Positions 45,062 to 52,657 of a stretch of DNA of 64,000 bases are shown in pieces (position 1 is the first letter of the stretch; the number at the start of each line of letters is the position of its first letter). The DNA is from Dyadobacter sp. SG02. Its GTDB lineage: Bacteria > Bacteroidota > Bacteroidia > Cytophagales > Spirosomataceae. Where the stretch lies: assembly GCF_900109045.1 (NCBI RefSeq), contig NZ_FNYL01000002.1, positions 1-64,000 of the forward strand. The letters run 5' to 3'. A model generated the notes under the pieces. That model was not told where the DNA came from and made no database searches. It saw nothing but the letters and a program-made list of their open reading frames with translations. The translations under genes were made by a program, and so were the position numbers.

Positions 45062-45115
45062 GCAGAAAGAAATAAGTCACCAACTTTTTACTGTCGATGA
45101 CTTATTTCTTTCTGC
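45062..45115. repeat. perfect 18-bp inverted repeat (stem-loop)
   Basis: GCAGAAAGAAATAAGTCA (45062-45079) and its exact reverse complement (45098-45115) flank an 18-nt spacer. It lies between the lipoprotein gene (stop at 45140) and the adhesin gene on the same strand. It probably acts as a transcription terminator or mRNA processing site separating the two, although no T-run follows. It could also be a relic of a small mobile repeat. Confidence 0.85.
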
Positions 45116-45139
45116 GCTGTTGACAAAAGCTTTACATGG

Positions 45140-45811
45140 TCATTTCCGGGACCGGACTGATCTTTCGAAAGAAGCTCTTTTTTGCACGCCGGAACCCGCG
45201 GTACGCAGGTAGTTGGTGGTTTCTGAAATATAGTCGCCATCAATCCAGACCCGGCCTTTGTTGACGGCCACCAGCACTTCATCGTCGTCGTCCCCGTCTT
45301 TTTCTTTGATGACAAATGCATACTGGAAATTCCGGATGCCCTTGGACGTTAGCTCGCCTGAAATAATGGTTACGCTTTTATTGGGAATACCAGAGCTTAC
45401 ACTGGTTTCCTCGGAGAAAATAGTGAATTTTTTCCCGTCTCCCGCGATAAAAGCACCTTGCGCCTCTCCGTGATCTCCGCCTTGCGCGCTCATATAGTCG
45501 TACAGGACTTCATTTTTCTCATTTTGTCCATAAAACTTATAGTAATAGTCGCTGGCCTCGTCACCCACCTCAAAGTCGTCGTCGGGGCCAAATGGGGAGA
45601 GCAACTCGTAGGGAGACATGAAATACGCGTCGTCGAGAGTAGGTGGTTTTGTTCCCTCGTTGATGATCATACCCCTGGATTTAAGATCGTCAATTATTTT
45701 CTGTGGGACCACTTTCTGTATCCGCACCACATCGCCATCCTTTTTGCATCCGGTGAATCCGATGGCAAACGAGAGTATAGCGGCGAGCGCTAATGTGCAT
45801 TTAAGTTTCAT
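45140..45811 (-). CDS. lipoprotein of unknown function
   Basis: This 223-residue protein has a leader and lipobox IGFTGC (Cys22) followed by KKDGD. The mature part has an N-terminal helix (RIQKVVPQKIIDDLKSRG), a conserved-looking PPTLDDAYFMSPYELLSPFG segment, a YYYKFYGQNEKNEVLYDY region, and a beta-rich C-terminus with GSGELTSKGIRNFQYAFVI-like strands and an acidic loop GDDDDEVLVAV. No domain was recognised. It lies upstream of the PKD adhesin, separated by an 18-bp stem-loop, and 149 bases downstream of an outer-membrane protein gene. The role is unknown; envelope location is clear from the lipobox. Confidence 0.75.
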   Translation of the reverse strand: MKLKCTLALAAILSFAIGFTGCKKDGDVVRIQKVVPQKIIDDLKSRGMIINEGTKPPTLDDAYFMSPYELLSPFGPDDDFEVGDEASDYYYKFYGQNEKNEVLYDYMSAQGGDHGEAQGAFIAGDGKKFTIFSEETSVSSGIPNKSVTIISGELTSKGIRNFQYAFVIKEKDGDDDDEVLVAVNKGRVWIDGDYISETTNYLRTAGSGVQKRASFERSVRSRK

Positions 45812-45882
45812 AATGTAGTCGTTTAAGATGTTGGAATGAGCTGTGAACGCTTTTTGGTATACGTAATTGGGAATAAGACATG

Positions 45883-45904
45883 CCGGAAAGCAGGTGCTTT
45901 CCGG
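45883..45904. terminator. stem-loop downstream of the 46.0-kb barrel gene
   Basis: A perfect 9-bp stem CCGGAAAGC / GCTTTCCGG with a 4-nt loop lies 57 bases past the stop of the minus-strand outer-membrane protein gene. No strong T-run follows, so termination may be partial or the hairpin may stabilise the mRNA 3' end. Confidence 0.5.
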
Positions 45905-45960
45905 ATGTGCTGAAATCTATTACGATAAAAGAGGAAATGCGCGGGTACCTGCTGCGGGCA

Positions 45961-46497
45961 TTAGAATTTGAATGAGACACCCAGCGTAAAACTCGCGTCT
46001 GTGAACCGGGAAGCATAGTCGTCGTAGTAGTCGTAGCGGTAAGTGTCGAGCCCGAGTTTACCGGTAACCCCGAAACGCTCCGTGAAGAAATACCGCGCGC
46101 CGATGCCCGGGCTGATCACGAATACGCTTTCCGAATATTCGGAAAAGTCGCTAACCCACAACCTGTTGATACCCAGCCCTAACCCGGCAAAAATATCGAG
46201 CTTGTCAGTATTGAGCTTCATGATCCTGCCAAAATGGTAGTTGCCGGTAGCTTGTACGACCATGCTGTTGACGTCGTATTTTGTCCAGTAACGCACTTTG
46301 GCACCCACGCCGATGTCGTCGCTTACGGCTGCTTCGAAGTTGGCGAATACTGGGATCACGCTTTCGTCGAAAGATTCCTGGATTTCGAAGCCGGCGTCGA
46401 TCAGCTTGGTGCCTTTCTGAAATGCCTGGGCGTTGGCCGTTACTGCATGGAGGCAGAATGCAAAAAGAAGGACAGGTACAATAATGATTTTTTTCAT
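45961..46497 (-). CDS. outer-membrane beta-barrel protein (OmpA/OmpW-like)
   Basis: This 178-residue protein has a signal peptide (VTANAQ). The mature part is a run of eight amphipathic strands: KLIDAGFEIQESF, VFANFEAAVSDDIGVGAKV, MVVQATGNYHFGRI, LDIFAGLGLGINRLWV, SVFVISPGIGARYFFTERFG, GKLGLDTYRYDYY, and the end SFTLGVSFKF with C-terminal Phe. This is the form of a small outer-membrane barrel inserted by BAM. The function is unknown. It sits in the minus-strand run of envelope genes, 108 bases after the 46606 gene. Confidence 0.82.
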   Translation of the reverse strand: MKKIIIVPVLLFAFCLHAVTANAQAFQKGTKLIDAGFEIQESFDESVIPVFANFEAAVSDDIGVGAKVRYWTKYDVNSMVVQATGNYHFGRIMKLNTDKLDIFAGLGLGINRLWVSDFSEYSESVFVISPGIGARYFFTERFGVTGKLGLDTYRYDYYDDYASRFTDASFTLGVSFKF

Positions 46498-46543
46498 AAG
46501 GTAGATGAGATAATTGTTTAAAAAAAGACAGAGGAATTCCGCT

Positions 46544-46562
46544 GGCAGGAGTTGTTCCTGCC
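46544..46562 (-). terminator. possible terminator after the 46.6-kb gene
   Basis: GGCAGGA / TCCTGCC form a 7-bp stem with a 5-nt loop, 44 bases past the minus-strand stop at 46606. On the minus strand a run TTTTTTT follows about 20 bases further on. The spacing is not ideal for an intrinsic terminator. Confidence 0.4.
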
Positions 46563-46605
46563 GGAGGGCATATGCTGAAAAACTGAACTAGGCGTGTATA
46601 GCGCG

Positions 46606-47676
46606 CTATTTCACATTGTTGTGCAGCGAGAAATCATAGAGTTTGATGGAGGACGTGAACTCGCTTCCCTTGTTATAAAAGAAGGCGTATTCGGCAGCCG
46701 ATATCTCCTGGTCGAAGTAAATTTTGTACAATGTATTGCTGATTTTTTTAAACCGGAAAGGAATGGCACCTTCTCCGAATCCCGTCTCGCTGGTGTAGGC
46801 GGATTCCCTCCCGACCACGAACTCCCGGCCGCGGTTGCTCGGCTTGACGCGCAGCAGCGTGAAGTCGTTAGGGCTTGCCACGCCTTCGAAAATGGATTCA
46901 GCGACTTCGTTCATATTTTTCCGGTTAGCGCCGCTAAATACCATATAAAATACGGGCTTGTTGTCTTCGATGACGAAATTGGCGCTTGGATTGGCCAAAC
47001 CTACGCGCTGGGTGGTACCCGATACGCCGGAAGTCGCCTGGTTCAGGAATGCTTCCCCCACAGTTCCTTTACGGGTCTGGTTCGTCGTAGTCGGCTCCAA
47101 TTGTTCGTATTGAGGCGCTCCTTTTTTGAATTCTTCATAATAAATTCCCGGTTCAGAAAACTTGCCGCGCGCAGGTACGGGAAAGTTCTCGGGATGGGGC
47201 GGCAATGTTCCGGCAATGAGGTTCGGATTGGTGCTTTGCTGCTGCGCACGCTTGGGAACCATCATTACTTTTACCAGTGCGTCGGGGACTTTGGCGGCTT
47301 TGAGGTTGATCAATGCCTCCGTCGTCAGGCTGAAGTCGGTGTCAGAATACTGGATTTTTTTAGTGATAATCGTCCGCGAGACGCCGCCGATGTGCATATC
47401 GATCACATCCTGGTTTCGTATCATAGGCATCGGGGAAGAAGCCAGCATCATCGCGTCGACTACCGACTCGTGGACGCCTTCCTTTTTCAATTCGATAAGG
47501 CCCGGCGTGGACATATTGAATTTGGTGGGGCCGAATTTGATTTTGTCCAGAATTACATCCTTTGAAATCTTGGCCTTGGTCATCGAAATGACACTGGGAT
47601 TTGTGATGGTTTCCTGAGCGAAGCAAACGAACGCTGTCAGGAACAATGTAACGGAGATCGTAATAGTCTTGAACAT
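46606..47676 (-). CDS. exported protein with two tandem helical repeats, function unknown
   Basis: This 356-residue protein has a signal peptide ending VCFAQ. Residues ~28-75 and ~88-140 are two copies of one unit: VISMTKAKISKDVILDKIKF / FNMSTPGLIELKKEGVHESV / VDAMM, and VIDMHIGGVSRTIITKKIQY / FSLTTEALINLKAAKVPDAL / VKVMM. Such paired units occur in many Bacteroidota envelope proteins. The C-terminal ~200 residues form an unrecognised beta-rich domain (NFVIEDNKPVFYMVFSGANR, RFKKISNTLYKIYFDQEIS). It lies 82 bases after the metalloprotease gene in the same direction and may be a later gene of the sigma-led transcript. Confidence 0.7.
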   Translation of the reverse strand: MFKTITISVTLFLTAFVCFAQETITNPSVISMTKAKISKDVILDKIKFGPTKFNMSTPGLIELKKEGVHESVVDAMMLASSPMPMIRNQDVIDMHIGGVSRTIITKKIQYSDTDFSLTTEALINLKAAKVPDALVKVMMVPKRAQQQSTNPNLIAGTLPPHPENFPVPARGKFSEPGIYYEEFKKGAPQYEQLEPTTTNQTRKGTVGEAFLNQATSGVSGTTQRVGLANPSANFVIEDNKPVFYMVFSGANRKNMNEVAESIFEGVASPNDFTLLRVKPSNRGREFVVGRESAYTSETGFGEGAIPFRFKKISNTLYKIYFDQEISAAEYAFFYNKGSEFTSSIKLYDFSLHNNVK

Positions 47677-47758
47677 GAGCAGGAGGAATAAATTGTTTTG
47701 TCTATTTATTCCTCCCGAACGGCGGCAGGTAACAAAATGCCGGCAGAATTTTAAAAAA

Positions 47759-49159
47759 TTACCATCGCTTCAATGTGTACTGCAACGTACATTCAAGGTT
47801 ATGGGAAAATGCGCGTATATCGGAGTCGGTTTGCAGTCGTATCCATTGCGGATCGTAGCTGAAAAGTATTTTTACACCACGTCCGACGAAGGATTTTCTG
47901 GTGACGGCAGCTCCGACGGTAACCTTGGGGCCTGCCGAGAAAAGCAGTTTGGGCGTAGCTACGCCTGAAATGTGGTTCACATATCGTACATCTCCCAGCG
48001 GAATACGCGCATTAAGCCCTACGCCAGCCAGAAAACCCACGCGTAGAGAATGAAGAGATTGTTGCTTGCTGCCACCAATGCTGTTCCAGGTGATTTTCGG
48101 GCAAAATGTTATATAGTTTACCCGAAGCTGCTCAACGAGCCGAAAGCCGTCGGCCGTCGCCGCCTTCGTACCATATTGGTGGCTCGACCACTGTACATCC
48201 AGCCCGGTTTGCAGCGGTTTGTCCCAGCGAAAGCGGTCGATGGAAAATCCTATGTGATAGTTTTTAAATTCGCTAACCGGATAAAGAAACCCCTCCACCT
48301 CTTCACCACCCGTCGAAAAGCTCGTTTTGCCGGCGAGTGAAACGCCTGCATTCAGCGAAAGGTCATATATATACGATTCGGGCCATAATGCGAGGTAAGC
48401 GGTGCTTGCAATGTCTGCGAAGTAGCGTTGGGGAACCTTCTTCCCGGCCGATCCGGCCAGTTGCGCTTGGTATTTTCTCATGGTTTCGATCCGGTCTTTG
48501 AACAGCGGATGGTCGCTGTGTTTGGCGAAGGCGTCCAGATTGTTAATCATCGCCTTATTTAGCTGGGCTATGAAGTCATCCAATCGAAATGACGGTTCGA
48601 GCTTAGACAACGCCCATACCGCATAAATATCGGCCTCGAATTCCTGGGCCATTGGATTGTTCACACCATATTTGCGCCATAGTTTCGGGTCGGGCTTGGC
48701 CCGCCGATACGGGATCTGTAATGCTTCGATACTCCTGGCATTTTTATGATGCCCAAGTACGTGATGGCCTATTTCATGAAGCAGCACGTGTTTGTCGACC
48801 AGCGTCACCCCTTGTTTTTTTGTATTGAGCCCTTTCAGAAAACGGTCGTTGTATAAAATCAGGCGTATTGACCGTTTGCTGCCATCGGGCAGTACATCCG
48901 GGCAGATTTCAGAAAGCGGGGATTCACAAAATGCTTCTCTGATAATGAATGGATCGTCTATCTTTTTGATCCTGGAAAATGCCCACAGCTGTTTCACGTA
49001 CGCACGCATGAGTGAATCGGCTTGTGCTTCATTTTCAAAGTACCGTTTTTGGGGTTCGAGGAGCGCGTCGCAATTGCAGGGAAGCCTTTCCTTATTTTGA
49101 GCATAAAGCGGGTAATTGGTAAAAATCAATGCATAGAGGAGGAGAGATTTTAGTTTCAT
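47759..49159 (-). CDS. M48-like zinc metallopeptidase with C-terminal barrel-like domain
   Basis: This 466-residue protein has a signal peptide (MKLKSLLLYALIF to YAQ) and a Cys pair (LPCNCDALL). The peptidase core carries the zinc motif HEIGHHVLGHH (His128-Glu129, His132) and a downstream third-ligand candidate in MAQEFEADIYAVWALSKL, an arrangement typical of M48/gluzincin-type peptidases. HPLFKDRIETMRKYQ follows, like the M48 tail. From ~240 on there is a region of alternating strands (ISLNAGVSLAG-like, NYHIGFSIDRFRW, LRVGFLAGVGLNARIPLG) ending LECTLQYTLKRW, like an outer-membrane barrel. If so, it is a peptidase tethered at the outer membrane. Its start overlaps the anti-sigma-like gene by 4 bases. 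Confidence 0.75.
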   Translation of the reverse strand: MKLKSLLLYALIFTNYPLYAQNKERLPCNCDALLEPQKRYFENEAQADSLMRAYVKQLWAFSRIKKIDDPFIIREAFCESPLSEICPDVLPDGSKRSIRLILYNDRFLKGLNTKKQGVTLVDKHVLLHEIGHHVLGHHKNARSIEALQIPYRRAKPDPKLWRKYGVNNPMAQEFEADIYAVWALSKLEPSFRLDDFIAQLNKAMINNLDAFAKHSDHPLFKDRIETMRKYQAQLAGSAGKKVPQRYFADIASTAYLALWPESYIYDLSLNAGVSLAGKTSFSTGGEEVEGFLYPVSEFKNYHIGFSIDRFRWDKPLQTGLDVQWSSHQYGTKAATADGFRLVEQLRVNYITFCPKITWNSIGGSKQQSLHSLRVGFLAGVGLNARIPLGDVRYVNHISGVATPKLLFSAGPKVTVGAAVTRKSFVGRGVKILFSYDPQWIRLQTDSDIRAFSHNLECTLQYTLKRW

Positions 49160-49794
49160 GGAAGGAGTGGTTTCGGTTCGGCGGAGCAGTTTTCCAATGG
49201 TATTTTCTTTTTATCCTTCGATTCTAGTTGATATTCCTGTGTTTTCGTAAAATAAGTCAGCTTATAGGTTGCGTTGAAAGTAACCGTGTCGGCCGGTTCG
49301 CGGAAGTAGACATTGAGTGTGTCAGCACAAAGCAGGTAGCTGATCCGGCTTTCCTGGTCAGGTGATTTCCACCATTTCAGGGAAACTTCGTCTGCGGGCA
49401 TATCTCCTTCGGCATAACCTAGCTGGCCCTCGGGTTTGTTGTCACCGCTGTAAAGATCAATCTTGCGCGCTGCAACCATTTCCGGCGTTGCCGGGCTCAA
49501 CCCGAAATAGAGCCCCAGGCCCGCGACAAGCAGCACTGCAATTCCGGCGGCAATCGCATACCGGTGCTTGCTATAAAACGGCTTCCGCTCCGTATACGAA
49601 TAGTTTTTTGCGGCTGCGTAAAGCGCCGCGTCCCGGGCTATTGGAAGGCTTTCTTCCAAAAAGTCCTGCCACTCTGCCTGTTCCCGAAAGTCGGGGTCTT
49701 CTTCCAGCAGTTGCAGGTATAACTCATATTCCTCTTCTGTCAACCGACCTGTCCTGGCGGCCAGTATAAGCCTTGTTTTCAGGGATTCTTCCAT
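49156..49794 (-). CDS. membrane protein, probable anti-sigma factor of the 49.8-kb sigma protein
   Basis: This 212-residue protein has a cytoplasmic helical N-terminus (LTEEEYELYLQLLEEDPDFR, EQAEWQDFLEESLPIARDAA), one membrane helix at about 78-98 (YAIAAGIAVLLVAGLGLYFG) and a periplasmic domain of ~110 residues with WWKSPDQESRISYLLCADTL and ATYKLTYFTKTQEYQLES. This topology, and its place one base after a sigma-like gene, fits an anti-sigma factor that holds its partner at the membrane. No zinc motif is present. It overlaps the metallopeptidase gene by 4 bases, which suggests the peptidase could take part in signal-induced cleavage (inference). Confidence 0.65.
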   Translation of the reverse strand: MEESLKTRLILAARTGRLTEEEYELYLQLLEEDPDFREQAEWQDFLEESLPIARDAALYAAAKNYSYTERKPFYSKHRYAIAAGIAVLLVAGLGLYFGLSPATPEMVAARKIDLYSGDNKPEGQLGYAEGDMPADEVSLKWWKSPDQESRISYLLCADTLNVYFREPADTVTFNATYKLTYFTKTQEYQLESKDKKKIPLENCSAEPKPLLP

Positions 49795-49795
49795 A

Positions 49796-50977
49796 TCAGT
49801 AGGGGCGCAGGCCCAGCCGTTTTGTTTTAGTCATTACGCAGTCTCTCAGTTCCTCTTCGCATTTCCTGCCACGTTTTTCGATGGTCTTGGAATTCTTATT
49901 CATCCGTTGTGCAACATCATTGTAAGAAAGCGGAGCCGCATAATCCCCAAAATATCGTTTCCTGATCAACTCTTTACATTCTTCGTCCAGCGTTTCAATG
50001 CATTCCAGCAGCTTTTTAATAACAACCTGCTGCTCTTCCGACATGATCGGGCTGTCGACGCACGCATCAAACGGATAGTCAATTTCTTTCTGGGCCTCTT
50101 CCTTTCGGACTTTGCGGATTTCTTTCCTGTTTTTGATGATTTCGAAAATATAGGAATGGAGTTTCTTGTCTACATAAAAAACCTTGTCGATATAATCCTG
50201 GCGCTTTTCCAGGAAATACAGAAATGCGTTCTGGATGATGTCCTTTGCCTGCTGATCCTTTTCGTCATGGCTTAGCTGGGACTCAACGAACTTTCGGAGC
50301 TTGCCGTTGATTTTCCGGATAGTCCTTTCCTTCACGTAACTTTTGACCAGACAGCCAAATATCTCTGTTTGCTCAAATAAATGAGGTTCCATCAAGCGAC
50401 GTTGCAGTGACAGCTGGTACCGATCGTTCCAGGAGAATATCGTTTGAGGCGAGCGTTCCGGGCGCCGGATGTGGGTTATCACGGAGCGTAAGGCACGTTC
50501 GGTGATTTCGGGATAGTCGACAGGCCATTGCAGTACCTGTTTCACGAGCAGATGGTTGACCAGTTTCGTGTTTTCATTTTTTATTTGCTCCAATAATTCG
50601 CCCAGCGCAGGAAGGAGCAGTATACCTTGTCCGGCAAATCGGGTGGTCGTTTCTACTGAGTAGCGATAGCCCCGCATTTCGAGCTTCCATTTGGTGGCTT
50701 TCACCAGCCCGGCCAATTGGTCGGCAATGTGCACTTTTTTGATTTTTCCCCAACGAGGGCGGAAAGTGCCAAGCATCGACGAAAGTTCTACGATTGTCTC
50801 AGTCAGGAGTGCGTGTTCGTCATCCCGTTGGACGAAATGCAGCTTTCGAATTTCCTGCATAATCTTGTGCTCGAAAATTCCCGATGTGAACTGGAATAAA
50901 TCTGCCGGGGTTTGTGCGGCAGCTCCCGCGAAAAGTTGTTCCAGGCTGGGAGAAAAATCGCTGAAAATTTGGCGCAT
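49796..50977 (-). CDS. atypical sigma-70-like protein with long N-terminal extension
   Basis: The C-terminal ~180 of 393 residues look like an ECF sigma factor. Region 2 is seen in KDIIQNAFLYFLEKRQDYID and HSYIFEIIKNRKEI; region 4 in IKKLLECIETLDEECKELIR, KRYFGDYAAPLS and the helix-turn-helix YNDVAQRMNKNSKTIEKR. The first ~200 residues (QIFSDFSPSLEQLFAGAAAQ, TPADLFQFTSGIFEHKIMQE, LLPALGELLEQIKNENTKLV) are helical and not recognised; no leader or membrane segment is present. Typical ECF factors are ~190 residues, so the extension may be a sensor or an interaction domain. It is followed one base later by a probable anti-sigma factor and preceded by a second sigma/TPR pair. Confidence 0.65.
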   Translation of the reverse strand: MRQIFSDFSPSLEQLFAGAAAQTPADLFQFTSGIFEHKIMQEIRKLHFVQRDDEHALLTETIVELSSMLGTFRPRWGKIKKVHIADQLAGLVKATKWKLEMRGYRYSVETTTRFAGQGILLLPALGELLEQIKNENTKLVNHLLVKQVLQWPVDYPEITERALRSVITHIRRPERSPQTIFSWNDRYQLSLQRRLMEPHLFEQTEIFGCLVKSYVKERTIRKINGKLRKFVESQLSHDEKDQQAKDIIQNAFLYFLEKRQDYIDKVFYVDKKLHSYIFEIIKNRKEIRKVRKEEAQKEIDYPFDACVDSPIMSEEQQVVIKKLLECIETLDEECKELIRKRYFGDYAAPLSYNDVAQRMNKNSKTIEKRGRKCEEELRDCVMTKTKRLGLRPY

Positions 50978-50993
50978 GTTACTGATAGGGGAG

Positions 50994-51674
50994 TTATGAC
51001 GTGAGTTTCTGAACGTTGATTTGCCACCATATTTTCCATCTGTTGAGGGTGCTTACATGGTATTCGCATTCCAGGCAATTATCGAAACGCTTGTATAATA
51101 TTTCCGCCCTGGACAAATCCCCGCTTTTCAGATAGGCCACGATCAGGTGCCATTGCGCAGCTTCTTTGAAATAGGGGCGCAGGTCGTTGGATTCGAGGAC
51201 CGTCTCGAAGTTTTTGACAGCCATTACATACTGTCCCTCCACAATGTGCGCCTGTCCTTCGAAGAACTGATCGAAAACCTGTCTTTGCGCAGGCGGCATC
51301 GTTGTCTTGTTGGTACTTCTCACCACGGTAAAATCATTCTCGGAATCCGGGAAACGCGGCATGCTGAAACTGAGATAGGCCATAAAGGCCACACAGGCGG
51401 CAGCGGCGAAGCCAATGTAACGCACCATGGTAACAGACCGTCGCTTTATGCGGCTGCGCGACTGCAACTTCCTGAGTGTTTCCAGGGCCTGTTCCTGAAG
51501 AAAGGCCTCCTGCATTACTCGATGCAATGTTTTTATTTCGTTCATTTTGTGTGTCAGATCAGGATCGTTTACTAATTCATTTTCAAAAAAGCGCATTTCT
51601 TCGGGCGGCATTTTGCCCAGCGCATACCGCTCAATCCACGCTTGCTCTTCTTCCCGGTCGGTTGGTCTTTTCAT
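50994..51674 (-). CDS. membrane protein with TPR-like periplasmic part, probable anti-sigma factor
   Basis: This 226-residue protein has a cytoplasmic N-terminus (EEEQAWIERYALGKMPPEEM, RFFENELVNDPDLTHKMNEI) like anti-sigma cytoplasmic helices, a membrane helix at about 84-104 (MVRYIGFAAAACVAFMAYLS), and a C-terminal helical-pair region (DQFFEGQAHIVEGQYVMAVK, NFETVLES, AAQWHLIVAYLKSGDLSRAE) of TPR type. Its start lies 3 bases after the stop of the ECF sigma gene, the usual anti-sigma position. The TPR part would be periplasmic and could sense a protein partner (inference). Residues NCLECEYH hold a Cys pair near the end. Confidence 0.7.
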   Translation of the reverse strand: MKRPTDREEEQAWIERYALGKMPPEEMRFFENELVNDPDLTHKMNEIKTLHRVMQEAFLQEQALETLRKLQSRSRIKRRSVTMVRYIGFAAAACVAFMAYLSFSMPRFPDSENDFTVVRSTNKTTMPPAQRQVFDQFFEGQAHIVEGQYVMAVKNFETVLESNDLRPYFKEAAQWHLIVAYLKSGDLSRAEILYKRFDNCLECEYHVSTLNRWKIWWQINVQKLTS

Positions 51675-51677
51675 GGC

Positions 51678-52268
51678 TTATAGTCCTTTACATTTTCTGA
51701 TTTCGTTACTCAAATCTCTCAAAGTCCGGTGTTTCTGCATTTTTACAGCATTGTCGCTCGGGTAGCCCAGCTTTACAGCAATGTCTTTCAAACTCAGCTT
51801 TTCGAAGTAAAATGCTTTCAGAAGCTGTTGCGCTTCTATGCCGAGCCGTCTGAAAATTTTCAGACTCCACGCATCCTCGTCGGCCGCAATCAACTGCTGC
51901 ATTGCGTCCGGTGCGTCCGGTGTCTGTGCCTCGTAATCCTTCATGTAGGCTAGTTCCCGGCTCGTGGAGGCGCTGCGGCTACGGATTTTCTTGTACCACA
52001 GGTTTTTAGCGATTTCGTAAAGGTAAGTGCTCAGCTTCGCATTCTCCTTCAACCTGAATTGCCCCGACCACACATTATGCAGGAATGCCACCAGCAAATC
52101 CTGGAACACATCGTCGGCATCGTACCGGTTACCGCCACTGGTGCATATCAGCTGAGTGATCATCTTGTGATGTTGATTATAAAGCGCTTCGGTTGCTTCA
52201 TTCACTTCGCGCTCCCTGCGGGCGAGTAATGCTTCAATGATTTCACGGTCAGTATAAGAATGCTTCAT
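51678..52268 (-). CDS. ECF-type RNA polymerase sigma factor
   Basis: This 196-residue sigma factor has region 2 with EATEALYNQHHKMITQLICT, YDADDVFQDLLVAFLHNVWS and KLSTYLYEIAKNLWYKKIRS. A short linker leads to region 4 with LGIEAQQLLKAFYFEKLSLK and the helix-turn-helix DIAVKLGYPSDNAVKMQKHR. It is the first gene of a minus-strand series: sigma, TPR anti-sigma-like protein, long sigma-like protein, anti-sigma-like protein, metallopeptidase, with gaps of 3, 16 and 1 bases and a 4-base overlap. It probably autoregulates this operon and drives envelope genes further on. Confidence 0.92.
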   Translation of the reverse strand: MKHSYTDREIIEALLARREREVNEATEALYNQHHKMITQLICTSGGNRYDADDVFQDLLVAFLHNVWSGQFRLKENAKLSTYLYEIAKNLWYKKIRSRSASTSRELAYMKDYEAQTPDAPDAMQQLIAADEDAWSLKIFRRLGIEAQQLLKAFYFEKLSLKDIAVKLGYPSDNAVKMQKHRTLRDLSNEIRKCKGL

Positions 52269-52442
52269 ACACGAGTTGGGCTTATTTGTCCGTTTATACC
52301 TGCCGTTTTCCGAAACGTAACGGGCCTCCGGATTTTTTTCGCGGGTTTAGAAATTTTTCCTCTCGCCTGGGAGGGATTGTGATCGGCCGCAGCCCTCGAT
52401 TAGCACCTGTCGAGATTGGCAGCAGCTCAAATCACATTTCAC

Positions 52443-52598
52443 ATGAAAAAGGTATTCGCACTGGTTATGTTGGCAATGGTTACTTTCAGTTGCTCAGAAA
52501 AAGAAATCGCTCCGGAAGCACCGGTCATGCATGTCGAAGGAGGGGGTGATGAGCAACCGCCGAAATCAAATTGCAATGGCCTGCCAAACTGCAAGTAG
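52443..52598 (+). CDS. very small lipoprotein
   Basis: This 51-residue lipoprotein has leader MKKVFALVMLAMVTFSC (Cys17) and a mature part SEKEIAPEAPVMHVEGGGDE followed by QPPKSNCNGLPNCK. It has two further Cys in a short CNGLPNC motif. A frame start at 52416 adds nine residues before the leader and is rejected. An intrinsic terminator follows at 52631. It is convergent with the CHAT gene, and divergent from the sigma operon across a 174-bp gap, so it may be a target of that sigma factor. No function is known; the Cys pair could form a disulfide or bind a metal. Confidence 0.65.
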   Translation: MKKVFALVMLAMVTFSCSEKEIAPEAPVMHVEGGGDEQPPKSNCNGLPNCK

Positions 52599-52630
52599 TC
52601 GCCGCAAGCTGCCAGGAATCGCGTATCGTA

Positions 52631-52657
52631 GGTCGCACAGTGGGTGCGGCCTTTTTT
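52631..52657 (+). terminator. intrinsic terminator of the small lipoprotein gene
   Basis: GGTCGCAC / GTGCGGCC form an 8-bp stem (one G-T pair) with a 5-nt loop, followed by TTTTTT. It ends plus-strand transcription directly before the 3' end of the convergent CHAT gene. Confidence 0.75.

Noticed and set aside
46594..47565. 323-codon plus-strand frame opposite the 46.6-kb gene
   Set aside because: It is the shadow of a minus-strand gene that has a signal peptide and a clear internal repeat; the plus frame is rich in Arg, His and Cys without pattern.
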